Part shown: positions 1 through 10,649 of the stretch, one piece after another | Layout of the letters: the number at the start of each line of letters is the position of its first letter | Position numbering within the stretch: position 1 is the stretch's first letter | Assembly: GCF_032062135.1 (NCBI RefSeq) | Contig: NC_092858.1 | Coordinates: 129,046,081-129,110,080, forward strand | Direction: 5' to 3' | Origin: Pyxicephalus adspersus | Taxonomy: Eukaryota; Chordata; Amphibia; Anura; Pyxicephalidae | Length of the DNA stretch: 64,000 nt | Notes under the pieces: generated by a model | Database searches by the model: none | Told to the model about the DNA's origin: nothing | What the model saw: the letters and a program-made list of their open reading frames with translations, nothing else | Position numbers and translations under genes: made by a program

Positions 1-3000
1 TGCACCAGCGCCATCGAACGACCTGCAGGATTAAAGGTAAGTGTAATTTTTTTGTTTTCGGTATTCGTTTTTTATAAATATTAAAATATGCTAGACGCAA
101 ATTATATGGGAAGATTATTTTTGAAATGAATGGTCTAGTGACAGTGTCTCTTTAAACACATACAGTTGACTTGTTCTGGAAATAACTGGCAAGATGTTTT
201 AACCCTCAGCATAGTAAATAATAAATATAGGCTGTCATTTATTACACGATACAGATAGCTCATTTAGGTAAATCCCTGATTTAGAATTAGGCCAAGGTAA
301 CTATTACCATTAGCATAGAAGACAACCAGAACACATGGTAAATCAATCAGTTTGCCCCTTGCAACTCTCAGTTTTACGAGCAAGGGCCAAATACCAGGAC
401 AAGCCAGTCACGCATCTTTAATGAACAGAGGCGAGTACAAAACACAAGATTCAATTAGCCGCAATGTAATTTGGGATTCTGGGAATCAATCAAACACTTA
501 ACCTCCCTACAAAGGCTGTCACTGTACTTAAACTGATTTATTTGAATTTCCTAAACAATTTGAATCAGGTGGACTTTGAAGAGCCCAGCAACACCGACAG
601 GGATGCATATGGTTAAAAATACACAGCATATGTAGGTTTCCTTTACATAAAACCAGAATGAAGATTATGAAGATATGGCAAAGATTATATGCTGTGCACG
701 CAAACATACATCAGTACATACACAAAACCTTGGGCCCCTGTCAGACTTGTAGTGGAAAGCCAGGTGGATATCCATGACCAGCAAACATTACCAACAAGTT
801 GCTGCTTTGCGCCAAAAGCCTCTGCACTGAAGGTTAAGGCATTTGCATGCATTGCCCTTGCGGATGTAGTGCAGTTCCTCCTTCAAAGATGAAAAAGCAA
901 TCACACGATCAAAAGCAATGCTTTGAGAAACCATGCTGCAACCACCATAACTTTACCCGCATGCAAATTTGTGCACAAAATGGCTCAGTTGAATGACATG
1001 AATTGGGAGCAATGCCAAATCTGAGGTAGAATGTGCTGGTCAACAGCAAGTCTGAAAGGGCCCTAAAGGTGATCACAGACATAAAAAAAATGTCTCAAGT
1101 GTGCAAGCACAATGCTTAGACTACTATGACAGCTGGCACTACCACCAACACAAATGTTTGGATTAGCCCCATGTTGAGGGTGGCCAACAAACCAAGCATT
1201 TACGCACAATCTGGCAGGAAGTCTGATTGAAGCCTTCCATAAAAAAAAGCTGGTGAAAGAAAAAAACAAAATGACTATAAAAATTATGTTGAATATTTTT
1301 GTTTTTACATTACAAGAATAATTCCAGTGAAACTATTTCTTTACTCCCTGTTGTGTAATCAGGACATGAGTTTGGGGGAATCCATCTAGTAAGTTAGAAT
1401 CCGTCAGATTTGTTTGCGTTGTCTGTACCCTCTAAATATTTCTGTATTTTCAGCTAGGTCTCTTGGACAAACAAGCGGCATTAAATTGCTTCTCCCAAAT
1501 GTTTGGGATAGGATTCCACTTTCAATGTACGAATTACTACAACTAAAAAAAATAGCCTCCTTCTCCTTCTCTTTAATCTCTTTAGTATGCAGATATAAAC
1601 GCGTCCTCTACACTTGTTTTTTCATATGAAAAGGGTTGTTGATCTAATCTTGGTAATATCAGTGCTACAAATTAATTTCTTGGAATATCTATCCCATGAC
1701 CTTTGGTAATCAAACCCACAAAAATGGGCAAATAAAGTTGGATCACAAATACTACAGTGTAGAAGGACTGGGCACCTAGTTGCTTCACATGATCAGTTTC
1801 CTGCAGTACTACACAACAGCTTTACTGCTTCTTCTCACTTTTGAAAATGCAAGTTGTCTGAGGTTTGAATTTTAGTGCTTACGCAGAACAAGTATGCAAA
1901 TTAAAAAGTCATTTTCAAGTAAAAATTTGAAAAATGTTACCCTTTTATTACAAGGGCACTTTTTTGTTTTAAAATTTTTGGACATATGTTAAAATGTTTT
2001 TTTTTTTGGCCCAAACATTACATATTTTTTAAAGGAGCCAAATAATAAAAATATGGTGGTTGCAAATTTATACCTTGCACAATATTTGTCAAGCACAAAC
2101 AGCACCCAATCTTCTTGTTTTCCTAGAAAAAGCTCTCAGTTTCTGACATTTGCAAACCCCAACGTACTCACACCTCAGAATGTTTATGCATTAATTCATT
2201 CCATAAAAGGTTGTAGAATACATTTTTCTCTATCTATCTAGGTTGCCATCCAGAGAGCTTTTGTTGTGAGGGGGAGGAGTGCATCTACTGAGTCCAGAAA
2301 AAAAAAATTAACCACCCAAAACACTTTTATCAGAAAGCCCAGTCCCTTAAAAAAATGATGAATAAAAACATGATTAAAACAAACTTATGATTGCTTTTGT
2401 AGTGTGGGACACAGGGTTAAAAAAAGAAAGGAAGATAAAAATGCATTGAACAACCAAGAGCTCCCTCTGGTGGCTAATTTTCAAACTTCTTTTTTTAATT
2501 ACAATAACAAAAATATGGAAGCACCTTGTAAAAACCACATAAAAATACTTTAAAGTGGACACTGTGATAGCAACAAACTGATCTACTGATCTCTATTTTA
2601 CTGTACAAGGCACTTTAAATGAAATCCTTCTGTAAATATGCATATACCTTTAAGAATCTTGGCTATGCTATGTCCCCTATTTATCTTTTTGTTGTGTCAA
2701 AACATAAATGAAGGGGAGTCAACTCCTTCCCCTGAAAACAGTTATTACAGCAAAAGGTGTGCACAAAAAACAAGATCCCTTTTTCTGCAGTGCAGAAAAC
2801 AACGCCATACATATTAGGTAATGCATCATTTTAAGGTGAGTCGATTTAGGAAAGCTGCCATTCTCAACTAAAAGGAAAGAAAAAAACGCATCTGTCTGGA
2901 GAAACAGCACCTCGGGGAACCATTGATCAGCGGTATTTTGAAATCAAGCACTGTGGAAAGATCTAGACTGCTTCACAAGGAATGAACTTAGGAATATAAA

Positions 3001-6000
3001 TACTTTCATTACATGCAAGTCAGCCGGACTTATTTAAAAAGGAAGTGTGAAGAACTATGATATTATGTGCTGTACAATAAAACATAGCAACCAATTAGAG
3101 TTCACCTTCCACCAGCTTGGAAAAGTCAAAATAATGAATAGGCACTTATTGCTCGTCCTGGTTTAGAGCGTTCCTATAATAATTAGGCTAGGCAATGCAC
3201 CTAAATATCTCTGAAAAATAAATTTCCCACGTGACCAGAAATATTAGTAACATCCAACTCCACTCTTATTATATTGTCCATACCAGCACAGTAGTCATAC
3301 AGTACGCAGATATGGTAAAAGTATTTCTCTACATTTTCAACGGTAAACAAATTATATTTGCATATTAAATACACATAAATCCAACTCCAGCAAGACGTGT
3401 TCACTAAATACTTATAACAAATGTTTTTCTGAGATTTTAATTATTGTTATGACACCAGTAAAATAGACAGTGGAAATCTCTGAAATAAGAATAGAGGCAA
3501 TCTAAATTCTATCCCATAAAGCCCATAAAAGAACTAAATTATGTCCGTTTTCAATTTGAAATGTATGTTGCTAGACAAACACACACACACACTTACTTAA
3601 CTAATTCAGGCCCAGATTAGCACCCTCCAGCAAACAGTATTTTAAAGGTTAGTCTAAAAAAGACTACAGTTAAAAAAAAAAAACAAGCTGTCCAGTATAA
3701 TAATAAAAACTAAAACAAGATTTGGCTTCAATATTCACCTTCTTTATGTAGTGGTCCTCTGCAGTACTTCTTTTCCACCACAAGCTGTCCTCAAGCTTTT
3801 GGGTTACGTTTAATGACTTCCAAATATATAGATGTATTTCAACTGTCTATTTAGTCAAAAATTCAGGCCACCTTACTGCTGTGGTAATGGTCTCAACTAA
3901 AGGGAAATTGTGCAATTTGTTTCTACAAAAGAGAAGTTAGGAGGAATCTTCTCAATGAGGCACATAAGACAATATAGAAAGTAATTCAAAGTTTTGGCTT
4001 CAAACAATTTAGCCCAAAGAATAATTCTAAATAGAAAGGTAGGAAAGGGTTCAATATTTAGGTTTATTGCAATACCAGTTATCATTAGAACCAGGTTCAC
4101 TGACAACTAATAGTTCATTGGAGATTATGTAACCTTAGAATACACTAATCCAAGGAATATTGATTAGAATTAGTAGAGGCTCATCAAATAACACTGGCTT
4201 TAATAAAGTAAACCAAGAAAATCATTACTGAGAAATCAATGACAGAATTAATAGTATGATCTAATTTCCAACAAGTCCTGCCTTCAGTTATTCATTTTTA
4301 CACATTTTCTAAAGTATTCTTCTTTTATCTGTGATATACTGAAAAAGAAGCTATAGCAACCACAATACGGGAGCTTTTATAGTGATGGTTGCTATCCCAG
4401 CTGTTTAGCTCCTTCCTGAGAAGTGACTCAATTTGACTCAAAAAAAAATCATGCAGCTAGTGAACTCATAAACACAATACACATGCTTGTTACATTTCTC
4501 CCATGTATTTATGATGGCTTCACTCTTGTCAAGCTTCCTTAGCGCTATTCATTGCTCATTACTTTACTTAGTCTTTCTGGCCCCTCCAAAGTGCAGGTGG
4601 TCATTTACATTTGTGGAACGTTCATGTGGGAGATTACATGCAGCATGTAATCTCCCACATGAACAGAATCAGATTGTGTGCTTCTGCCAGAACCCTATAG
4701 ACAATCCCACAGCCTCCTGGGATATGTGACATATTATTCCAGGAGGATGCAGGATTGCCTGTCAATCTTGTTTTGTCATGGCAAGAACCCTGGAAGTGGG
4801 GAGTAAGATTTAATACTTTTAAATAAGTATCTGAAGAAAAAAAAACATACAAACCAGAATGTTTTTAATGTAAGAAAGCAAACACATAAAAATAAATCAT
4901 TTACATTTTTGGTGATAGGTCAACTTTAATTAGAGCCTGGAATAAACCTGTGCACACAGTTACCATTCCCTGACAGAGTTTCACTCCTATCCATAAACTT
5001 CTCATTTTATTACACTTCATATAAATTCAGAAGCCATACATGGGAAATGAAGGCTGTATCTCATTTATGGTTTTGCCTTTTCCTCTGCCAGATGCAGGTG
5101 AGAAATTTGCAAGGCACAAGCATAATTATTTGCATTTCCTGGAAATACAGCTTTGATAAATAAGGCGGTGCGGTGGATGACATTGAATGATTTTAGTGAG
5201 GCACATAGAAAAATAAATTGCTTAGGTAATATCATGCAGGAGATATCCAATGCCTGCATGGCTGCAATGAAAGGAACATTGTGAATGCAAAACACATCCT
5301 GTTCACCCAAAGAAATCAGATATGTGTGTGTACAGCTTTTTTTACAGTATATTATACAAAAAAACAAATAATAACCCAAAGTTGTGTGAAAAGGATGCTG
5401 AATCAAGAACTGTACTTTAAGAAATTTATTTTGCAAGCCAAGATAATGCAGAAAACACAAATCTCTGACACTGCATTGGATAAAACTGCAGTAACCAAAG
5501 TGCAATATCATAATGAAATTGCAAGTGGAATTTTGTTCTGTTGAAGTTATGCATGAAGTTAAATTACATGACTGTAAAATGTGACTAAAATCAGTGGCAC
5601 AAAATGGGAATATTGTAATCCCCCAACATGGTATAATATATTATAAAGGTAGTCACGTTTGTTAAAGCTGCCACTTTCTAATGTGTACCCTGTTAAAGAA
5701 ATTGTGTGTTGTCAATAGAAATATTTTATTAACAGTACAGCTTTATAACAGCCATTATAATGTGAATGCTCTTCTCATGTCCACAGGACCCAAAAAAACA
5801 TTGATACAAACATGTCTTTCTGAAAGTCAGTATTTGCATATAGACACCCCCCCCCAAATAACACTTGGGCCTAGAGTGTGACCAAACAGCTACCAAGTAG
5901 TGGACAATGGTAACAATATGAATGCAATTACTCTCTGAAGTTTGCAAGCTCTGGTCAGGTACATGAAATGTTGGTGCTGTAAATATCACATTGAACTGTC

Positions 6001-6238
6001 ATCAGCACCAGAATACTGTACATTACACCTATGACCGTAAGAAAAGTCACATACTTAGGACCGGATTATTTAAAGCTCTTCAAGAATGAAGAAGAGAGAC
6101 TAGATTCCTTCCAGGTTTCAAAACACGACATCTCCCCAGCAAAGATTGAGTAGTTTAGGGAACTTACAATATATACAAAAAAACACATAAATTACAAAAA
6201 CCAAAAGCATTATTTACCATAACATATAATAAATCACA
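1..6238. other. No recognised gene; intronic or intergenic DNA
   Basis: AT-rich, short open frames only. It holds a perfect hairpin at 4620-4664, a short (CA)n near 3580 and a partial GATTTATTAAAGCTC-type MITE end near 6057. A donor-like AAAG|gtaagt at position 36 could be a truncated exon or repeat at the window edge, but nothing upstream is available to judge it. Confidence 0.5.
4620..4664. repeat. Perfect 22-bp inverted repeat with 1-nt spacer
   Basis: Arm 4620-4641 starts GTTCATGTGGGAGATTACAT and is exactly mirrored by 4643-4664 around a single A at 4642. A second, shorter inverted motif (CCTCCTGGGA / TCCAGGAGG) lies about 50-90 bp downstream. Perfect symmetry suggests recent origin (fold-back insertion or inverted duplication) or selection on a hairpin. 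Confidence 0.9.
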
Positions 6239-7015
6239 TTTAACCACCTGAGCGTTACACTGAGGTCTAGATTTCTGTACCAAAAGTGATCCACTGTTTT
6301 TCATGAAATTTTTTTTTTTAAATTGTAGACCTGTAACTTTTTCTGTAACAGAAATATGTCCGAACAGGGGTTCTAGTAGATAATATGAATATAAAAAATG
6401 TATTTACTTTTATTTTATTTTTTTTTATTTTTTTGTATTGGATTGGATACTGGAGTTTGTATTCAATCCAATACAAAATGAGNNNNNNNNNNNNNNNNNN
6501 NNNNNNNNNNNNNNNNNNNNNNNNNNNNNNNNNNNNNNNNNNNNNNNNNNNNNNNNNNNNNNNNNNNNNNNNNNNNNNNNNNNNNNNNNNNNNNNNNNNN
6601 NNNNNNNNNNNNNNNNNNNNNNNNNNNNNNNNNNNNNNNNNNNNNNNNNNNNNNNNNNNNNNNNNNNNNNNNNNNNNNNNNNNNNNNNNNNNNNNNNNNN
6701 NNNNNNNNNNNNNNNNNNNNNNNNNNNNNNNNNNNNNNNNNNNNNNNNNNNNNNNNNNNNNNNNNNNNNNNNNNNNNNNNNNNNNNNNNNNNNNNNNNNN
6801 NNNNNNNNNNNNNNNNNNNNNNNNNNNNNNNNNNNNNNNNNNNNNNNNNNNNNNNNNNNNNNNNNNNNNNNNNNNNNNNNNNNNNNNNNNNNNNNNNNNN
6901 NNNNNNNNNNNNNNNGGGACCAGGTAAGTAAGGATGGGAAAAAACTCAGGGTTAACCATCCTAGCCATTTTTTTTTGCCCGTACGAAGGTCGGGCTTAAC
7001 GGCTAGGAGGTTAAA
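6239..7015. mobile_element. Interspersed MITE-like repeat containing the assembly gap
   Basis: The ends are inverted: TTTAACCACCTGAGCG on the left, and on the right GGCTAGGAGGTTAAA, which reads TTTAACCTCCTAGCC on the other strand. The interior has an inverted pair around TATTGGATTGGATACTGG and TATTCAATCCAATAC just before the gap. I believe similar repeats occur in ranoid frogs (recall only). The 433-base run of N falls inside it, so the gap probably reflects the assembler failing on repeat sequence. Confidence 0.55.
6483..6915. other. Assembly gap (run of N)
   Basis: 433 undetermined bases. All long open frames crossing it are artefacts of untranslated N. Confidence 0.99.
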
Positions 7016-7078
7016 GACACATTTAATAAATATTTTCTTCATACGGATATATATAATTGTTCTTCCAGAACAATTACA

Positions 7079-8752
7079 CAGTTAGGTCCAAAAATATTTG
7101 GATAGAGACAATTTTTCTCTAATTTTGGTTCTGAACATTACTACAATAATTTTAAATGAAACAACTCAGGTGCAGTTGAACTGCAGACTTTCAGCTTTAA
7201 TTCAGTGGGTTGAACAAAAGAATTGCATAAAAATGTGAGGAACTAAAGCCTTTTTTTTTTTACACAATCACTTTATTTCAGGGGCTCAAAAGTAATTGGA
7301 CGATTGATTCAAAAGCTATTTCATGGGATGGTGTGGGCAATTCCTTTGTTATGTCATTATCAATTAAGCAGATAAAAGGCCTGAAGTTGATTTGAGGGGG
7401 GGTGCTTGTATGTGGAAGATTTTGGTGTGCACAGACAACATGGGGGTCAAAGGAGCTCTCCATGCAGGTGAAACAAGCCATCCTAAAGCTGCAAAAAACA
7501 GAAAAAAGCCATCCGAGAAATTGCTACAATATTAGGAGCGGCAAAATCTACAGTTTGGTACATCATGAGAAAGAAACAAAGCACTAGTGAACTCAGCAAT
7601 GCCAAAAGACCTGGATGTCCACAGAAGACAACAGTGGTGGATGATGGCAGAATCATTTCCTTGGTGAAGAGAAACCCCTTCACTACAGCCAACCAAGTGA
7701 ACAACACTCTCCAGGAAGTAGGCGTATTGTTATTCAAGTCTACCATAAAGAGAATACTGCATGAAAGTAAATACAGAGGGTGCACTGCAAGGTGCAAGCC
7801 ACTCATAAGCCTCAAGAATAGAAAGCCTAGATTGGACTTTGCTAAAAAAAAACATCTAAAAAAGCCAGCACAGTTCTGGAAAAACACATTTATGGACAGA
7901 TGAAACCCAGGTCAACCTTTACCAGAATGATGGCAAGAATAAACTAACTAACTAAGAATAAAGGCGTGGAACAGCTCATGATCCAAAGCATACCACATCA
8001 TCTGTAAAACATAGCGGAGGCAGTGTGATGACTTGGGCGTGCATGGCTGCCAGTGGCACTGGGACACTAGTGTTTATCCATGATGTGACACAGGACAGAA
8101 GCAGCCGAATTAATTCTGAGGTGTTCAGAGACATACTGTTTGCTCACATCCAGCTAAATGCAGTCACATTGATTGGGAGGCGTTTCATAATACAGATGGA
8201 CAATGATCCAAAACATACAGCCAAAGCAACCCAGGAGTTTATTAAAGCAAAGAAGTGGAATATTCTTGAATGGCCAAGTCAGTCACCTGATCTGAACCCA
8301 ATTGAGCATGCATTTCACTTTATGAAGACTAAACTTCGGACAGAAAGGCCCACAAACAAACAGCAACTGAAAGCCGCTGCAGTAAAGGCCTGGCAGAGCA
8401 TTAAAAAGGAGGAAACCCAGCATCTGGGGATGTCCATGAGTTCAAGACCACAGGCTGTCATTGCCAGCAAAGGGTTTTCAACCAAGTATTAGAAATGAAC
8501 ATTTTATTTTCAGCTTTTTATTTTTGTCCAAAATTACTTTTGAGCCCCTGAAATGAAGTGATTGTGTTAAAAAAAAGGCTTTAGTTCCTCACATGTTTAT
8601 GCAATCTTTTTGTTCAACCCACTGAATTAAAGCTGAAAGTCTGCAGTTCAACTGCATCTGAGTTGTTTCATTTAAAATTCATTGTGGTAATGTACTGAAC
8701 CAAAATTACAAAAAAAATCATTCTCCCTGTCCAAATATATATGGACCTAACT
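7079..8752 (+). mobile_element. Near-complete Tc1-like transposon with about 220-bp inverted repeats
   Basis: The left end starts CAGTTAGGTCCAAAAATA and the right end finishes ATATGGACCTAACT. The two ends stay complementary for about 220 bp, through the poly-T tract and into the AATTAC/GTAATT region next to the transposase. TA occurs just outside both ends, as expected for Tc1/mariner insertion, although the last 1-2 bases have mutated. Total length is 1674 bp, normal for the family. The gene inside reads plus. Confidence 0.9.
7440..8492 (+). pseudogene. Tc1-family DD34E transposase, broken
   Basis: Catalyses cut-and-paste transposition of its own element in the nucleus. Reading in three frames recovers most of a Tc1 transposase. 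An N-terminal helix-turn-helix region (KAIREIATILGAAKSTVW) is followed by a second DNA-binding part (QKTTVVDDGRIISLVKRNPF). The first catalytic Asp is in LWTDETQV (about 7892-7915), the second in IQMDNDPKHTAKA (about 8195-8230), and the Glu in SPDLNPIE. 34 residues separate the last two, which is the DD34E signature. Breaks are a frameshift near 7500, another near 7885 just before the first Asp, and a small duplication (CTAACTAACTAAGAATAAA) near 7945. The C-terminal 155 codons are intact. Damage is light, so the copy is relatively young but inactive. Confidence 0.9.
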
Positions 8753-8839
8753 ATATGTCTTAGCTTGTACATAAGGCCATTTGACCATGCTCAAGTTATG
8801 ACACGTTTTATCATCCCTTATACAATCCCAGAGATCCTG

Positions 8840-9115
8840 CGCCGCATCCCTTCCAGGTTTGATGGATCCCCCATGGTTTTCTGTGATAGTATATCTTCTC
8901 CAGTTTAGGAGAGCTTTAATAAATCAGACCCACGGGGCTGGAGAATGTATACTATCATGTGAGAACCTGTGTGATGCAGCAAACCTGGAATGAATGTCCT
9001 TTTTGGCAAATGTTTTCAATCATTCACCAAATCCAATCAAGGTTTGCTGGATCACCCAGCTTCACCCATGATAGTCTATCTTCTCCCCGCTTGGAATCCT
9101 TGATATATCAGGCCC
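8840..9115. mobile_element. Two partial copies of a GATTTATTAAAGCTCTCC-type MITE
   Basis: A right-end fragment (to about 8931) reads AGGAGAGCTTTAATAAATCA. A second copy follows (about 8935-9115) with the family's inner sequence (CAGCAAACCTGGAATG, and TTGCTGGATCACCCAGCTTC inverted), ending ATATATCAGGCCC. Same family as 27245-27426 and 47891-47983. Confidence 0.6.
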
Positions 9116-10325
9116 ATGGTGTACATGGTGTTGCAACCGTATCTTTATTCCCACCAATCTCCTCATACACAAACAGTAAGATTGGGAGAAAAATTCATAA
9201 GCATATGAAGGCTTGTATTTTATTCTTTAAAGTCACCATGATAGATGCTTTATTTTGGTGGTACAGCATTTCGAAGAGGTAGATAAATCACTTAACTGCT
9301 GTTGTATGCTTTAAACTACCAGCTGTTCTGGCATTTTAAACCACAAAATATATCTTTCAGAATAAAGGAGGGTTTAAGTTTTTTGAAACAAATAAACAAA
9401 CATGTTGTTTTTACTTCCACTAAAATAAAGAAAATCAGAATCTGGATGAATTTAAATCATTAGCAGTCGTTTTTTTTAAATCTACATTTTAAATTCACAG
9501 AAATAGGGAGGTGAAAAATACTGAAAGTGAGCAGACTGCAGATACACGAGGTCACAGGATTTTATGTATTTACTGTACTTGAACCGGTACAGTCACAGTA
9601 TACAGTCCTGCGTCAACCTTAGATTCCTCTTTGTCCTGGCGCAGAGGAAGTGCCGAGTGCCGCCATCTTCTGCATTCTCTTCCGGTCTTCTTGCTTCCAG
9701 TCTTCACTGCGCAGGTGTAAGATTGGGAGAAGTAGCCTCTGTGATGGGGGAAAAATAAAAAAGAGAGACAATCTCACTGCACATGTGTGAGATCGGCATC
9801 TCTTTCCCCTTCTGCCCATGCCCGAGGTTAGGGCATAAGCAGAAGAAGCAGCCAGAGCCTCTCGGGATGCATGACGTAGGTATCCCGGGAGGCTCTGCTC
9901 TCCCATTAAGTCTTGATCACCACGGCGATGCTGCAATCCTTGTGTATATAGGGTTGTCTACCCTTCTATGTAAAGTAAAAATGCTGAGTTTAGGTACGCT
10001 TTAAGCTGTAACTTAGAAAAGTGAATTATATCCTTGCAAGGGAATTATAACTTAGGTAAATGATGCAAAACCTTGCTTTTTATCAAATCCTATTTATCCC
10101 CCCATTTCTTTGCACATGATGAGTATTTTTGTATAATGGATTTCACCACTGTCACTAAAATAATTTTTACGCAAAGAATATTTCAATGTAACTTCTCCCC
10201 ATAGAAAACAGCAACGGCCATCTTATGTCAGTCATTTTAGTGGCAGTAGTGATCACTGACATCCAGTGACTGTTGTAAAGATGATTTGGTGTGTAGCTTA
10301 AAATCCTTTAGTAAATGAACTCCAT
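9116..10325. other. No gene; moderately GC-rich repeat-like stretch
   Basis: 9560-9960 is richer in GC than its flanks and includes an inverted repeat AGAGCCTCTCGGGATG / ATCCCGGGAGGCTCT (9858-9898). It resembles interspersed repeats but no family is assigned. Confidence 0.4.
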
Positions 10326-10326
10326 T

Positions 10327-10452
10327 ACAGTTAGGTCCATAAATATTTGGACAGAGACAACTTTTTTTCTAATTTTGGTTCTGTACATTACCACAATTCA
10401 TTTTAAATGAAACAACTCAGATGCAGTTGAACTGCAGACTTTCAGCTTTAAA
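10327..10452 (+). mobile_element. Isolated end of the same Tc1 family as 7079-8752
   Basis: Starts CAGTTAGGTCCATAAATA after a TA and matches the first about 120 bases of the 7079 element almost base for base, through CTGCAGACTTTCAGCTTTAA. It then stops and runs into unrelated sequence and a (TA)n tract. No transposase and no opposite end are present nearby. Confidence 0.85.
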
Positions 10453-10485
10453 TAGCTGTATTGAGTCCAATACAAAGAAAAATTC

Positions 10486-10487
<2 letters not shown>

Positions 10488-10534
<47 letters not shown>
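10488..10534. repeat. (TA)n microsatellite
   Basis: About 23 uninterrupted TA units directly beyond the truncated Tc1 end. A (CA)n of about 11 units follows at 10601-10622. Confidence 0.97.
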
Positions 10535-10536
<2 letters not shown>

Positions 10537-10649
10537 TAATCTTATGTGTGCTGTCTATCTCTTCAACTTGTGTGATGCACAACAGGCCTTTATATTTATA
10601 TACACACACACACACACACACATATATATTATTTTATTATGTTTCTGGA

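Noticed and set aside
1..36. Truncated exon ending AAAG|gtaagt
   Set aside because: Only 36 bases are available and similar AAAGGTAAG strings occur in repeats; cannot be supported.
5065..5511. 148-codon minus-strand open frame
   Set aside because: No motif, no splice sites, low-complexity aromatic/His composition, overlaps an equally open plus frame; chance in AT-rich DNA.
6318..7085. Four long open frames on both strands
   Set aside because: They exist only because the run of N is not read as stop codons.
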